In this document: piece after piece, positions 27,434-39,843 of the stretch
How positions within the stretch are numbered: the first letter of the stretch is position 1
How the letters are laid out: every line of letters begins with the position of its first letter
Origin: Campylobacter novaezeelandiae
Lineage (GTDB): Bacteria; Campylobacterota; Campylobacteria; Campylobacterales; Campylobacteraceae
DNA: 53,422 nucleotides
Assembly (NCBI RefSeq): GCF_004323845.1
Contig: NZ_QPGR01000011.1
Span: forward strand, 1-53,422
Direction: 5' to 3'
Notes under the pieces: generated by a model
Seen by the model: the letters and a program-made list of their open reading frames with translations, nothing else
What the model was told of the DNA's origin: nothing
Database searches by the model: none
Program-made: the position numbers and the translations under genes

Positions 27434-28830
27434 TCAAACTCCACTAAAATAGAACCTAAAAATTTATCTTTTTTACTTGCTGATTTTAAAATTTGCATAT
27501 TTGGAATTTTAACATTTTTAATAAGCTTATCTTTTTCATTTTGTTTTAAAAATTGTTCTTGTAAATTAGCTCCTCTTAGCTCGTAAAATTCAACACGATA
27601 AATTTTTCCATTCCTATCTAAAGAATATTCTTTTTGCATATTTTTTTTATAAATTACTATATTACTCTCATCTTTTGAATGATCAAAACCTATCACATTT
27701 GCACGAACATTTTGCATCTTTGGTATTAAAAAATTATCTTTTATTTTTATTTTTTCACCAAAAGAATATGTTTGAGTTTTATTTTGATCAACAATAATTT
27801 CTACCTTATTAAAGGCATCGCTAAATTCAAAATATTCTGGATAAATTCTCGTTTGAAATCTATTCCCGTATTGGATAAAAAATGAATTATTTTCAGCAAT
27901 AACTGCTGTGAGTTCATTACTAGCATTATATGTTAAATCCTTATTAACCGGAAAGGGCAAAAATTTAATCACTTTTCTAGGATTTTCAAGCCATAGTAAA
28001 ATTTTATCATTGAAAAGTTTTACTTCAATTTCTTTATTAATTGCCTTATAAACACCTTCTGGGGTTAATTCAAAATTTCTACTAAATTCAATCCCTGCTG
28101 TTTTTAAATAATTTTCTACAGCCAAAAGATGGTAATACGCCCTTAAATGAACTGCTAAATTTTTACTTGCTTCATTGGCAAATGCGGCCTTATGATGTGA
28201 TATAACAAAATACGTTAAAGCTTTTAGCATTTGAGTATCACCAGATTCTCTTGTTTTAGTATTTTTTAAAAAATATTCATGTTTTGGATCAACCAAATAA
28301 GAATTTACTTGATTAATGGTTTGAGTGGCTATATTCTCAAGATCATTGTATTTACTTGCATTAATTTCACTTGTATCTATAACGCTTGAATTACCCCAAC
28401 GATTAGGATTTTTTAACGAATTTATATAAGTTGGATGATAAAAACCCCAGCCATCATGTAAATTGATAACCATACCTACTTCAGGTCTTAAAATCAATTC
28501 TTTAATACGTTTAATGGTATTAAAATCAGGATCTTTTGGACTAATATTTGCAAATTTTCTATTTAAATCTCCGTTGGTTCCTCTGCTTCTTTTAATAATA
28601 CTATCAAAAGCAAGATTTGGAGCAACTATAATCTTACCTTTGGTAATATTGTAATCACTTAACAATAAACTTGCTGCATGAAATCCTCCTGGCTCATCTC
28701 CTTGGATTCCTCCAAAAATCAAAACCGTATTATTATCATCTAAACTTCTACCATTTTCTCCTACGCTAAATTCAAGATTGTAAGCAAAAATTTGTGTTAA
28801 AAAAATAAAAAAAACCAATAAATATTTCAT
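27430..28830 (-). CDS. pgp1: Peptidoglycan DL-carboxypeptidase Pgp1 (helical cell shape)
   Basis: Periplasmic zinc M14-like enzyme that trims peptidoglycan tripeptides to dipeptides and is required for the corkscrew shape of C. jejuni. A 16-residue signal peptide (MKYLLVFFIFLTQIFA) is followed by GGIQGDEPGG with the unusual zinc ligand pair Gln43 and Glu46, and INLHDGWG with His125. The 466-residue length and the C-terminal beta-rich region fit Pgp1. It lies between dxr and tsaD in a tightly packed run. Confidence 0.9.
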   Translation of the reverse strand: MKYLLVFFIFLTQIFAYNLEFSVGENGRSLDDNNTVLIFGGIQGDEPGGFHAASLLLSDYNITKGKIIVAPNLAFDSIIKRSRGTNGDLNRKFANISPKDPDFNTIKRIKELILRPEVGMVINLHDGWGFYHPTYINSLKNPNRWGNSSVIDTSEINASKYNDLENIATQTINQVNSYLVDPKHEYFLKNTKTRESGDTQMLKALTYFVISHHKAAFANEASKNLAVHLRAYYHLLAVENYLKTAGIEFSRNFELTPEGVYKAINKEIEVKLFNDKILLWLENPRKVIKFLPFPVNKDLTYNASNELTAVIAENNSFFIQYGNRFQTRIYPEYFEFSDAFNKVEIIVDQNKTQTYSFGEKIKIKDNFLIPKMQNVRANVIGFDHSKDESNIVIYKKNMQKEYSLDRNGKIYRVEFYELRGANLQEQFLKQNEKDKLIKNVKIPNMQILKSASKKDKFLGSILVEFE

Positions 28831-28839
28831 TTTACCCCG

Positions 28840-29907
28840 TTATTTTAAATAATATCTCACTCTTTTATCGTATTCAAAAATATCCTCAATGCTTGAAATT
28901 TTTGGATATCCAAAATGATTTAGAACTTTAAAAATATTTTTTGAAATATCCAAGAAACTGCATTCTTGATTTAAAAATTTTTTTACCATAATCTCATTTG
29001 CCCTATTAATTAAAACTCCAATTTGAGGATGGCTTAAAAATTCATCTTTTAATGCAAAAATAGGATATTTTTTAATGCTTATTTTATAAAATCTCAAACT
29101 TGGTAATTTAGTAAAATCTATAGCTTTTAAAATTTTATATTGGTTATTTTTAAAAAGAGCTTGAGAAATGGCTAATTTCATATCAGCATAAGAAAAATAC
29201 GCTGTACTAGTACCATCTTTAAATTCACACATAGCGTGGATTAAAGATTTTGGCTCAATGAGTGCATCAATATTTTTAGTATTAAATAAATAATAAGCCT
29301 CTATAATTTCAAAAAGTTTATTGACCATGGTGGCACTATCAATGGTAATTTTTGCTCCCATATTCCAATTTGGATGTTTTAGCGCATCTTGAGCTTTCAT
29401 TTTGGATAAATCTTTAATTTTATTCTTCCAAAACGCTCCCCCGCTAGCTGTAATAAAAAGTTTATTAATATTTTTTTGATTTTTTATTAAAAAATTTAAA
29501 GCACAATGTTCACTATCAATAGGTCTAATCTTAGCTCCCTTTAAAAACTCTCCAGCTATAACTAAACTTTCTTTATTGGCTAAAGCGATTTCTTTTCCAA
29601 GTTCTTTTGCCTTTAAAGAACTTCTTAAGCCATCAAAACCTACAATAGCATTAACAAACAATTTATCTTCACATTCTTCAAGAATTTTTTCCAACCCTTC
29701 TTGAGAGCTAAAAACATTTTTATGATTGACATAAGATTTATTTTTTGGATTTTTAATACAAACAAATTTAGGTTTAAATTCAGCAATTTGTTCATTTAAT
29801 AATTTAATATTATCCCCACAAGCTAAAGCTGAAACAGGAATTTTATAGCGTTTAGCTAATCTTAAAGTATTAACCCCTATACTTCCTGTGCTACCATAAA
29901 GAATCAT
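28840..29907 (-). CDS. dxr: 1-deoxy-D-xylulose 5-phosphate reductoisomerase
   Basis: Makes 2-C-methyl-D-erythritol 4-phosphate in the non-mevalonate isoprenoid pathway. The NADPH site is GSTGSIG near the N-terminus; ANKESLV, SEHCAL (metal) and [17 protein letters not shown] are standard. 355 residues, slightly shorter than the E. coli enzyme. Four-base overlap with cdsA, a pairing common in bacteria. Confidence 0.96.
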   Translation of the reverse strand: MILYGSTGSIGVNTLRLAKRYKIPVSALACGDNIKLLNEQIAEFKPKFVCIKNPKNKSYVNHKNVFSSQEGLEKILEECEDKLFVNAIVGFDGLRSSLKAKELGKEIALANKESLVIAGEFLKGAKIRPIDSEHCALNFLIKNQKNINKLFITASGGAFWKNKIKDLSKMKAQDALKHPNWNMGAKITIDSATMVNKLFEIIEAYYLFNTKNIDALIEPKSLIHAMCEFKDGTSTAYFSYADMKLAISQALFKNNQYKILKAIDFTKLPSLRFYKISIKKYPIFALKDEFLSHPQIGVLINRANEIMVKKFLNQECSFLDISKNIFKVLNHFGYPKISSIEDIFEYDKRVRYYLK

Positions 29908-30632
29908 AAAAGAACAACCATTACAAAAGAAGCAATTATTATAGCATCAATTCTATCTAAAATTCCCCCATGGCCTGGAATTAAATCTCCACTATCTTTT
30001 ATCCCTGCATCTCTTTTAAAATAACTTTCAATCAAATCTCCAATTACAGCAAAAATCGAAGCAAAAAAAGAACAAATTAAACTTAACCAAAAATCATAAA
30101 CGAAGATTCCCATTAAAGTTCCTATCAAAGTACCAAAAATAATTCCTCCTATAACACCTTCTAAAGTTTTTTTTGGACTTGTTGCCGAAAAAGGTGTTTT
30201 TCCTATAAGTTTTCCAATAAAATATGCCATACTATCACAACTTGCAACAATTAAGATAAGCCAACACAAAGCAAACATTCCAAAACTTAAATACACCTGC
30301 CAGAGTGCTAAAATAGGTAAAGTAGGATAAAGATAAATAAAAGATAATTTTAAATTTTCAGCTTTTTTATATACTAAATATCCAACAATCAATAAAAAAG
30401 CCAAAATTCCAAACAATAAAGCTTCTTTTGTTAAACTTCCCACAATAAAAGTAATAAAAACTGGAATGATTGAAGCATTTTCTAATTTAAAAAGATTTTT
30501 TGCTTCATAAAATGCAAAATATAATAAAGCTGCAAAAACAATAAAATTTATAACAAATTGGTTGATTAAAGCAACAATTGCTATTGCTATAATCATTATA
30601 AAAGCTGAAATTATTCTCGTTTTATCAAACAT
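29904..30632 (-). CDS. cdsA: Phosphatidate cytidylyltransferase
   Basis: Makes CDP-diacylglycerol from phosphatidic acid and CTP in the inner membrane. The 242-residue protein has about seven hydrophobic segments and the family signature from [14 protein letters not shown] to [11 protein letters not shown] near the C-terminus, with its paired metal-binding Asp residues. Confidence 0.95.
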   Translation of the reverse strand: MFDKTRIISAFIMIIAIAIVALINQFVINFIVFAALLYFAFYEAKNLFKLENASIIPVFITFIVGSLTKEALLFGILAFLLIVGYLVYKKAENLKLSFIYLYPTLPILALWQVYLSFGMFALCWLILIVASCDSMAYFIGKLIGKTPFSATSPKKTLEGVIGGIIFGTLIGTLMGIFVYDFWLSLICSFFASIFAVIGDLIESYFKRDAGIKDSGDLIPGHGGILDRIDAIIIASFVMVVLL

Positions 30633-30640
30633 TTTTTTTC

Positions 30641-30967
30641 CTAAATACTCATATCTAAATGATGAATATTTTTTTGTTGTTCTTCACTTTGTTCTTCTTC
30701 ATCATTTTCCTTATCTTTTTGATTATTTTTAAACTTTTTTTTCTTTTTTTCTTTTTCATCTTGAGAACGTTCTTTAACTTCTTGACTAATCTCTTTTGTT
30801 TCGTTTACCTTTTCAAGTTTATCAATTGTTTTTTCTTTATCTTTAAACTCATTCATATTTGCAATAGACGCAAAACCTTCTTTAGCTAATTCATTGCTTG
30901 TTTGAGTTGCTGGATAAGTCATATTTTGATTGATAAAATTCATATTACCTATAGGAGAGACTGGCAT
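30641..30967 (-). CDS. Small charged coiled-coil protein (Cj1348c-like)
   Basis: 108 residues. The first 40 are polar without a signal peptide; residues 45-100 are almost entirely Lys, Glu, Asp and Gln, predicted coiled coil or disordered. No family recognised. Good ribosome site (AGGAG) and tight packing (one base after the RqcH-like gene, eight before cdsA) indicate it is a real gene. Function unknown. Confidence 0.7.
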   Translation of the reverse strand: MPVSPIGNMNFINQNMTYPATQTSNELAKEGFASIANMNEFKDKEKTIDKLEKVNETKEISQEVKERSQDEKEKKKKKFKNNQKDKENDEEEQSEEQQKNIHHLDMSI

Positions 30968-30968
30968 T

Positions 30969-32276
30969 TTACTCCTTTATTATTTTAATACTCTTAAAAT
31001 TTATATAATTTACAAAAGCTTTTTCTTTAACTTTAACAAAATTTCTCTTTGTATAATCGACTATATAAGCACCTGACTTTAAATTTGAAAAATTTACACA
31101 AAGTTTTGCCGCAAATTCTACCACTTCTTCATTTATTTTTTGTTTATTTGAAGTAATAAAAACATGTGCACTAGAAAAATCTTTAACATGAAACCATAAA
31201 TCTTCTTTTTTTGCATTTTTAAGTAAATATTCATTACCTCTTTCATTTTTTCCAACACTAATCTTAAATTCATTAAAATAAAAATCTATAATATTAGAAT
31301 CTTTTTGTATTTTCTTATTTTCATTTAATTTTTTCTTTGGAAGTAAAAGTTCTAATTCAAAAAGATCTTTAGCCTTTTCTAAAAGTTTATAAAGTTTTTC
31401 ATAAAAATAAAGTTTTTCTAAAAGATTACTTCTTTCAATGCTTATATTTTTAGCCCTTTGTTTGAGCTTTTTTGATTTTTTATAAAAAATATTTGCACTT
31501 TGTTTTGGATTACAATCTAGATCGAAAAATATAGTCTTGCCATAAAAATCTTTAAGTTTAAATTTTCTTTCATATTCTTTTAAATTATTTAAATTTGCAA
31601 ATAAAACATCTGCTCTAAAACTATAATCTTCAGCTTCTTTTAATAAATCATCTTCCTTTTCTAAAGAGGATAAATATTTTTTTATCGTTTGCATTTTTTT
31701 ATTAAGAGTATTTAATTTTATATTTTTACATTCTTCTAATCTTTTTTGATATAAATTGTCAAATTGTTCTTGAAAATACTTTTTAAAATCTTTAATTTCT
31801 TTGTATTCTTCTTTAATTTCATAAGGTTTTAAATTTTCTAATTTTAAATTAGGTTTTATAGGACGAAAACTTTTATCAATGTGTCTTAAAGCTTCTATAA
31901 TTATATTGTTATAATCTGTAATAATAGCATTCGTATTTCTACCTGTAAATTCAAAATAAATTTTATTTTGATAATTTTTATAAGCCTTTTGATTTTCTGT
32001 ATAAAAGCACAAAATACGATTATTTTCTAAAACCTCGATATCTTTAATATAAGCATTATTAAAATATTTTTTAAGCATAAAATCAAAAGGAGCATTATAA
32101 GTTTTTACAGTAATTTTAGCTTGATAAATAGCGCTTAAAGATCTATTTAGATCTATAATAAATTTTTGTCTATCTAAGCTTAATTCTAAGATATTATCAT
32201 CAATGCGTCTTATAAAATCAATTTTCTTAAAGTCAATAAAAAAATTTTTAATTTGCAAAAGCTCGTTATATTTCAT
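30969..32276 (-). CDS. NFACT / RqcH-like protein (FbpA family)
   Basis: 435 residues. An N-terminal NFACT-N-type region, long charged coiled-coil helices (about 190-300) and a C-terminal NFACT-R (DUF814) domain with NERGNEYLLKNAKKEDLWFH and SSAHVFI. Bacterial homologues such as RqcH bind stalled 50S subunits and add Ala tails; older annotation as fibronectin-binding protein is unsupported here, since no signal or anchor is seen. Whether the Campylobacter protein is active in ribosome rescue is not shown by sequence. It is first of the minus-strand run toward ctsG. Confidence 0.82.
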   Translation of the reverse strand: MKYNELLQIKNFFIDFKKIDFIRRIDDNILELSLDRQKFIIDLNRSLSAIYQAKITVKTYNAPFDFMLKKYFNNAYIKDIEVLENNRILCFYTENQKAYKNYQNKIYFEFTGRNTNAIITDYNNIIIEALRHIDKSFRPIKPNLKLENLKPYEIKEEYKEIKDFKKYFQEQFDNLYQKRLEECKNIKLNTLNKKMQTIKKYLSSLEKEDDLLKEAEDYSFRADVLFANLNNLKEYERKFKLKDFYGKTIFFDLDCNPKQSANIFYKKSKKLKQRAKNISIERSNLLEKLYFYEKLYKLLEKAKDLFELELLLPKKKLNENKKIQKDSNIIDFYFNEFKISVGKNERGNEYLLKNAKKEDLWFHVKDFSSAHVFITSNKQKINEEVVEFAAKLCVNFSNLKSGAYIVDYTKRNFVKVKEKAFVNYINFKSIKIIKE

Positions 32277-32339
32277 ATCTAATTATAAAATACTTTTGCA
32301 AATTTATGATAAAATCTTGTATTAAATTTAAAGGTATCG

Positions 32340-32918
32340 ATGAAAAAATTAAACTTTGATTGTGTTATTTTATGCGGAGGAAAGTCAAGTCGTATGGGAC
32401 AAGATAAAAGTCTTTTAATGTTAGACTCTAAGACCCTTACGCAATTTCAATTTGAAAAATTTTCTATCATTTTTAAAAAAGTTTTTATTAGCGCTAAAAA
32501 TGATAAATTTCAAGGTGCTTTTAAATTAATATTAGATGATGCCAATTTTAACGGATATTCCCCAATGTTAGCTCTTTACTCTATATTAAAAAGCTATAAA
32601 AATAATTTTGTTTTTATTATTAGTGTTGATACTCCTAATATTGGTTTTAAAGAAATTGATCATCTAGCTCGATTTACAAAACAAGATTATAAAGTCATTA
32701 TTGCTAAAACTAAAAAATATAATCATCCATTATGTGGTTTTTATCATAGTTCTTTAGCTCCACTTTGCAAAGAATTATTAGAAAAAAATGAACATAAAAT
32801 TGGGATCTTACTTGATAAGGTTAAGATTAAAAAAGTATATTTTGATAACGAAGATACCTTTATTAATCTAAATTTTTATCAAGAATATGAAATTTTTAAA
32901 AGAAGATTAAATGAATAA
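32340..32918 (+). CDS. mobA: Molybdenum cofactor guanylyltransferase
   Basis: Adds GMP to molybdopterin to make the bis-MGD cofactor of formate dehydrogenase, nitrate reductase and similar enzymes. The 192-residue nucleotidyltransferase begins with the [16 protein letters not shown] signature. VDTPNIGF holds the metal-binding Asp. Its end overlaps pldA by eight bases although the functions are unrelated. Confidence 0.93.
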   Translation: MKKLNFDCVILCGGKSSRMGQDKSLLMLDSKTLTQFQFEKFSIIFKKVFISAKNDKFQGAFKLILDDANFNGYSPMLALYSILKSYKNNFVFIISVDTPNIGFKEIDHLARFTKQDYKVIIAKTKKYNHPLCGFYHSSLAPLCKELLEKNEHKIGILLDKVKIKKVYFDNEDTFINLNFYQEYEIFKRRLNE

Positions 32919-33858
32919 ATTTTTGTTATTTATACTATTGAGTGCAATTTTATATGCTAATGATTTTCAAAAAGCTTTAGAATATGAACAAAAAGGTGAA
33001 TTTAAAAAGGCTATGCAAATTTATAAAAAACTAGCCTTAAGAGAACAGCATTTAAATATAGACTCAAACACAACATTAAAAAATAAAGATGCTATTTCAG
33101 TCAAACAAGAATCCAAAACTAACTTGACAGATTATATAGAAAAAGGGAAATTAAACGCCTTTGGAATAAAAACTTACAAAATGAATTATTTTCTACCCTT
33201 AGCATATAATTTTGCGTCCACTAATCAAGACTATAACAAAATGGAAGCAAAATTTCAAATCAGTATAAAAAAACATTTATTTGAAAATTTGTTTGGTTTA
33301 AACGAGAAATATTATATAGCTTATACTCAAACTTCATGGTGGCAAATTTATAATCACTCTTCTCCTTTTAGAGAAACAAACTACCAACCAGAGTTTTTTG
33401 TTGATTTTCCACAAAATAATGAAATATTTAAAAATTTACGCTTAGGATTACTACACGAATCCAATGGACAAGGAGATGAAAATTTAAGATCAAGATCATG
33501 GAATAGAATTTATCTTAGTAGCTCTTTTTTATACGGGAATTTTTTATTTACTCCTCGTATTTGGTATAGAATTCCAGAAAGCAAAAACACTGATGATAAT
33601 CCAGCAATTATTCATTATATGGGGAATTTCGATATTAATTTAACCTATTTTAATAAAAAATTCTTTGTAAATACACTTATTAGAAATAATCTTAAATTTT
33701 CAAATAACAAAGGGGCTTTACAAATTGATTTAGGTTATGATTTATTTGATAATGGTATATATTGGTATTTGCAATATTTTAATGGATACGGGGAAAGTTT
33801 AATCGACTTTAATAAAAAAGTTCAAAGGTTATCAAGCGGATTCTTGATTTCTTATTAA
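32911..33858 (+). CDS. pldA: Outer membrane phospholipase A
   Basis: Calcium-dependent outer membrane phospholipase A1/A2, linked in Campylobacter to haemolysis and membrane maintenance. A signal peptide (about 1-16), then a short helical repeat-like region (about 18-45), then a beta-barrel. The active site is HESNGQ with His182 and Ser184, followed by SRSWNRIYL, the usual Asn position. 315 residues, normal size. Confidence 0.93.
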   Translation: MNKFLLFILLSAILYANDFQKALEYEQKGEFKKAMQIYKKLALREQHLNIDSNTTLKNKDAISVKQESKTNLTDYIEKGKLNAFGIKTYKMNYFLPLAYNFASTNQDYNKMEAKFQISIKKHLFENLFGLNEKYYIAYTQTSWWQIYNHSSPFRETNYQPEFFVDFPQNNEIFKNLRLGLLHESNGQGDENLRSRSWNRIYLSSSFLYGNFLFTPRIWYRIPESKNTDDNPAIIHYMGNFDINLTYFNKKFFVNTLIRNNLKFSNNKGALQIDLGYDLFDNGIYWYLQYFNGYGESLIDFNKKVQRLSSGFLISY

Positions 33859-33871
33859 AGAAATCAAGAAT
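33840..33871. terminator. Perfect 14-bp bidirectional hairpin
   Basis: ATTCTTGATTTCTT and AAGAAATCAAGAAT flank a four-base ATTA loop. The stem overlaps the pldA stop and reaches into the last codons of hydA2, serving both convergent genes. Confidence 0.7.
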
Positions 33872-35510
33872 GAATTAAAAGCTCTTGTAAAAAAGCTGAA
33901 TTTAATTCTTCATTAATATTTAAAGCTAATCTTTTATCCTTAAAATTTTCATTGATTTTAATAATACTTTTTCCAAAAGCTTTTAAACAGCTAAAAGCAA
34001 TACCTTCAAAATCAAGTCCACCACAAAGATAAATTAAAGGCATTCTTAAAGACTTACTTACATCGAGTTTTGCCTCCATTTCATTAATAGAAAGTTTAAA
34101 ATCATAAGGACTTGGATGTTTAAAATGGTAATTTAAAGCATAATCTATAAATTCTTTTTTATCTTCTAAAAATTTTCCCTTTGCTAAAATAAAATTAAGT
34201 TCAAAAAATTTCCATATATCTTTTGAAGGCATAGATTCTTCATTGAAATTTTCTTGTATAAAATTGTATTGTGATGGAAATTGCTTTGAGTAATTTTCTA
34301 CAAGTTTAGCTCCAAGTTTATTTTTAGATATATTGTTTAAAACTATCTTAAGATTACTTTCAAATTCAAAATTCAAAAAATTACAAATATTTTGCTTTTC
34401 GTCTTTATATAAAATTTCACTATTTTCTTTTAACGAAAGCACAATTTCATCTTCTTTGATTGTGTTTTTTAAATCTTCATATGTAAGATTATAATTTTTA
34501 AGAATTTTATTTTCATTTTTTTGTGAAAACTTTGCATAAGCAAAAGCATTTGCCATAGGTTTTTCAAGAAAACCAAAATCATCCCAAAAATCCTTTTCGC
34601 TACAAGCTATACAACCATGCCCAGAAGCAACTGGCCACGAAGTTTTAGCATTAAATTTAACTTTTGGACAATTATTATAAGTATAAGGACCTTTGCAACC
34701 TACTTTAAATAAGCAAGCACCATTTTTAGCTGCTTCATCATCAAAATGTTCAGCAAATTCTCCACTTTCAAATTTAGCTTTTCTCTCACACAAATCATGC
34801 AAACATTTTCCATATGCCCATAAAGGACGGTTTTGACTATCAAGTTCTGGTAAAATTTTAAAAAGTGAGAAAAATATTAAATTTGCTACTATATTAATAT
34901 CACTTGGAGGACAACCTGGAATATTAACAACTTTTTGTGTTAAAACTTCAGAAATTCCACAAGTTTTTGATGGATTAGGATAAGCAGCTTGAATTCCTCC
35001 AAAAGAAGAGCAAGTACCTATAGCAAAAATTGCGTTAGCTTTTCTAGCAACCTTTTCTAAAATCTCATAACCACTTTCTGCGTGTGCACCTATAGTTAAG
35101 AAAAAAGTATCAATAGCTGCTACTGCACCTTCTACGGCCAAAATAAATTCTTCTTCTAAAAGATTTTCTAATAATTCCTCAGCTTTACTTCCATTAGCAG
35201 CCATTAAAGTTTCATGATAATCTAGAGAAATAAAATCAAAAATTAATTCATCAAAACTAGGGCTTGCACTTCTTAATAAGCTTTCAGAACAACCCGTACA
35301 TTCACAAAGATGGAGCCAAAGAACCTTAGTTTTTGGAGCTAATTCAAAAACTTTTTTAGCCAAAGGGATTAAATCGTTACTTAAACCTAAATGTTTCATA
35401 ACGCTTTTAAGGCTTTCTTCATTAATACTTTTTTCTTCTTTATTATTAGAACTTAATAATTTTTCAATTTGATTTTCAAGTATAATTTTTAATTCATCAT
35501 TGTTTGCCAT
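33864..35510 (-). CDS. hydA2: NiFe-hydrogenase small subunit-like protein HydA2
   Basis: 548 residues from the ATG at 35508-35510, which has AGGGAAA; the upstream ATG at 35579 would overlap fabI and is rejected. The N-terminal two thirds follow hydrogenase small subunits: LCECTGCSESL, AIGTCSSFGGI, NIPGCPPSD and the distal Fe-S cysteine cluster (CLHDLCERK, CLFKVGCKGP, NNCP, HGCIACSE). No Tat signal (RRxFLK) is seen, so it is probably cytosolic. About 230 C-terminal residues have no recognised domain. No large subunit is adjacent; the gene is last in the gapA-pgk-tpiA-fabI run. Confidence 0.85.
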   Translation of the reverse strand: MANNDELKIILENQIEKLLSSNNKEEKSINEESLKSVMKHLGLSNDLIPLAKKVFELAPKTKVLWLHLCECTGCSESLLRSASPSFDELIFDFISLDYHETLMAANGSKAEELLENLLEEEFILAVEGAVAAIDTFFLTIGAHAESGYEILEKVARKANAIFAIGTCSSFGGIQAAYPNPSKTCGISEVLTQKVVNIPGCPPSDINIVANLIFFSLFKILPELDSQNRPLWAYGKCLHDLCERKAKFESGEFAEHFDDEAAKNGACLFKVGCKGPYTYNNCPKVKFNAKTSWPVASGHGCIACSEKDFWDDFGFLEKPMANAFAYAKFSQKNENKILKNYNLTYEDLKNTIKEDEIVLSLKENSEILYKDEKQNICNFLNFEFESNLKIVLNNISKNKLGAKLVENYSKQFPSQYNFIQENFNEESMPSKDIWKFFELNFILAKGKFLEDKKEFIDYALNYHFKHPSPYDFKLSINEMEAKLDVSKSLRMPLIYLCGGLDFEGIAFSCLKAFGKSIIKINENFKDKRLALNINEELNSAFLQELLIHS

Positions 35511-35526
35511 ATTAATTTCCCTAATA

Positions 35527-37012
<1,486 letters not shown>

Positions 37013-37016
<4 letters not shown>

Positions 37017-38215
37017 TCATAAACCTTTATTCTTAAAGGTTTAATTCCTGGCAGTTCTTTTCCCTCTATAAGCTCTAAAGAAGCACCTCCACCAGTTGAT
37101 ATAAAAGTAACCTCATCAGCATCACCAGCACGCGCCACAACATCCGCAGTATCGCCACCACCTATAACAGTAGTTGCGTGACTCTCGCTAATATAATGGC
37201 TCATTTTTATACTACCTTTACTGAATTTATCAATTTCAAATACACCCATAGGACCGTTCCACCAAATTGTTTGAGCATCTGCTATAACTTCCTTAAAAAG
37301 ACGGACACTTGCAGGACCAATATCAAGCCCCATCCAATTAGATGGAATTTCTTGTGCTGGAGTAAATTTCATTACTGCATCAGCACTACAAGAAGGAGCT
37401 GCAACTACATCTACTGGTAAATAAATTTTAACTCCTAATTCTTTTCCTCTTTGAAGAATTTTTTGTGCTTCTTCTATAAGCTCCTCTTCTAAAAGAGAAT
37501 TCCCTATATTAAAGCCTTGAGCCTTAAGAAAAGTAAAGGCCATACCTCCACCTATAATAAGCTTATCAACTTTTGGTAAAAGATTGGTTAAAGCTTGAAG
37601 TTTCCCGCTAACTTTTGAACCACCCACAACAGCTACAAAAGGTCTAGTTGGATGTTTTATAAGATTACTTGCAAAATTAATTTCTTTTTGGAGCAAAAAA
37701 CCAGCACATTTGGTTTTATCATCAAAAAATCTTGTAATTGCTTCAACGCTTGCATGAGATCTATGACAGACCCCAAAAGCATCATTAATATAAATTTGTG
37801 CCATAGATGCAAGTTCTTTAGCTAAATTTTCATCATTTTTAGTTTCGCCTTTTTCAAAACGCAAATTCTCAAGCATTAAAATTTCACCAGATTTTAATTC
37901 ACTAGCCTTTTTTTTCGCATCTTCTCCAATAACGTCTTTAGCAAGTAAAACCTCTTTGTTTATAAGATTTGACAATCTCTTAGCAATAGGTTCTAAAGAG
38001 TATTTTGAACTAATCTCTTTAGGGCGCCCCAAATGAGAAGCTAAAATAATGCTACATTTATTATCTAAACAATACCTTATAGTTGGAATAGCCGATCGAA
38101 TACGTCTATCATCTGTAATGTTTAAAAAATCATCTTGCGGGACATTAAAATCACATCTTATAAAAACTTTTTTTTGATTTAGATCAATGTCTTTTATAGA
38201 AATAATATTATCCAT
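37013..38215 (-). CDS. pgk: Phosphoglycerate kinase
   Basis: Reversible phosphoryl transfer between 1,3-bisphosphoglycerate and ADP. The 400 residues carry [18 protein letters not shown] and [10 protein letters not shown] of the two domains, with GGGDTADVV and STGGGASLE near the nucleotide site. It begins one base after the gapA stop. Confidence 0.97.
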
Positions 38216-38216
38216 T

Positions 38217-39212
38217 TTAAGCCTTCATTATAAAAACAGCCATATCAACTAAACGTGAAGAATATCCCCACTCATTATCATACCAAGCTATAATCTTTGC
38301 CAAATCATCATCAATAACCTGCGTTAAATCACTCGCAATAATAGCACCATAAGAAGAGGTGATAAAATCACTTGAAACTCTTTGTTCATCATCTACACAT
38401 AAAATGCCTTTTAAAGTTGTTTTTTCAGCTTCTCTAAAAGCATTATTTATTTCATCTTTACTAACTTTTCTTGCGAGCAATACTGTTAAATCCACACTTG
38501 ATACATCAGCCACTGGGACTCTCATGCTTTGACCGTGCAATTTCCCATCAAGCTCTGGCATTACAAGCTTCATAGCTTTAGCAGCTCCTGTAGAGGTTGG
38601 TATAATATTTTGCGCTGCTGCTCTGCTACGTCTTTTATCATTTGCTTTAGCATCAATAAGACTTTGTCCGTTTGTATAAGCATGGATTGTGCTCATCAAT
38701 CCTTTTTTTATACCAAAACTATCTTCTAAAACGCGACAAATAGGACCTAAACAATTTGTAGTACAACTTGCATTAGAAATGATTTTTTCATTTTTATAAG
38801 AATTAGAATTTACCCCCAAAACATAAGTTGGAGTATTATCTTTTGCCGGAGCACTCATAATCACTTTTTTAATGCCTTGATTTAAAAACTCTTCACATTT
38901 TTCTTTATGCAAATGAACCCCTGTGCACTCTAACACAACTTCTGCTCCATATTTTGCAAAATCAAGTTCCTTAATATTGCGACTTTTAAATACTTTAATT
39001 TTTTTATCATTAATAATTAAATGTTCATCATCACTACTTACTTCACCTTTAAATAAACCATGAACAGTATCATATTTAAAAAGATATTTTATAAGCTCAA
39101 TATCTGTTGTATCATTAATTGCCACAAGTTCAACATCTTCTCTTTCGCAAATAATTCTTGCTACGCATCTTCCAATACGTCCAAAACCATTTATAGCAAC
39201 TTTTATAGCCAT
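38217..39212 (-). CDS. gapA: Glyceraldehyde-3-phosphate dehydrogenase
   Basis: Oxidises or forms glyceraldehyde 3-phosphate with NAD(P). 331 residues: GFGRIGR near the N-terminus, [12 protein letters not shown] with the catalytic Cys, [20 protein letters not shown], and [12 protein letters not shown] near the C-terminus. First gene of the gapA-pgk-tpiA-fabI-hydA2 run, divergent from nadD. Confidence 0.97.
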   Translation of the reverse strand: MAIKVAINGFGRIGRCVARIICEREDVELVAINDTTDIELIKYLFKYDTVHGLFKGEVSSDDEHLIINDKKIKVFKSRNIKELDFAKYGAEVVLECTGVHLHKEKCEEFLNQGIKKVIMSAPAKDNTPTYVLGVNSNSYKNEKIISNASCTTNCLGPICRVLEDSFGIKKGLMSTIHAYTNGQSLIDAKANDKRRSRAAAQNIIPTSTGAAKAMKLVMPELDGKLHGQSMRVPVADVSSVDLTVLLARKVSKDEINNAFREAEKTTLKGILCVDDEQRVSSDFITSSYGAIIASDLTQVIDDDLAKIIAWYDNEWGYSSRLVDMAVFIMKA

Positions 39213-39271
39213 TTAATTTCCTTTTGCAAAATAAAATGCTAATATTCTACAAAAAAAAGGTTAAAATTTTA

Positions 39272-39835
39272 ATGAAAATTGCAGTTTTTGGTGGAAGTTT
39301 TGATCCTCCTCATAAAGGGCATAACGCTGTTGTAATGCACTCTTTAAAAAATTTGGATATTGATAAACTTATTATTATGCCAACCTTTATTAGCCCATTT
39401 AAGGATAAGTTTTTAGCAGATGAGAAACAAAGACTTTCTTGGATAAAAAAAATTTGGGGTTCAATGAAAAAAATTGAAATTTCTAGTTTTGAAATTGATC
39501 AAAAAAAACCTGTTCCTAGTATCATCAGCGTAAATCATATTTTAAAACTTTATACACCAGAAAAACTTTATTTTATCATAGGGGCTGATCACTTATCAAC
39601 ACTTCATCTATGGCATAATTACCAAGAACTTTGCAAAAAAGTAGAATTTGTTATTGCACAAAGAGATAATATAGAAATTCCAAAAAAATTTAAAAACCTA
39701 AACACACAAATAAATATCTCTTCAACACTTATAAGAACAACTTTAGAAGTAGAAGAAGTTTGTGATGAAATCAAAGAAGAAGTAAAAGAGTATTACTTAA
39801 AATTACAAAAAATTGATACAATAAAAATAAACTAA
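39272..39835 (+). CDS. nadD: Nicotinate-nucleotide adenylyltransferase
   Basis: Adenylates nicotinate mononucleotide in NAD synthesis. The ATG at 39272 gives MKIAVFGGSFDPPHKGH, the family start; an upstream ATG at 39224 adds a Lys-rich extension without homology and is rejected. ISSTLIR near the C-terminus is the ISxTxxR nucleotide motif. 187 residues. rsfS follows eight bases downstream, a standard pairing. Confidence 0.95.
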   Translation: MKIAVFGGSFDPPHKGHNAVVMHSLKNLDIDKLIIMPTFISPFKDKFLADEKQRLSWIKKIWGSMKKIEISSFEIDQKKPVPSIISVNHILKLYTPEKLYFIIGADHLSTLHLWHNYQELCKKVEFVIAQRDNIEIPKKFKNLNTQINISSTLIRTTLEVEEVCDEIKEEVKEYYLKLQKIDTIKIN

Positions 39836-39843
39836 GGATTAAA

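Noticed and set aside
30969-32276. Fibronectin-binding adhesin
   Set aside because: No export signal; domain order is that of NFACT/RqcH ribosome-associated proteins.
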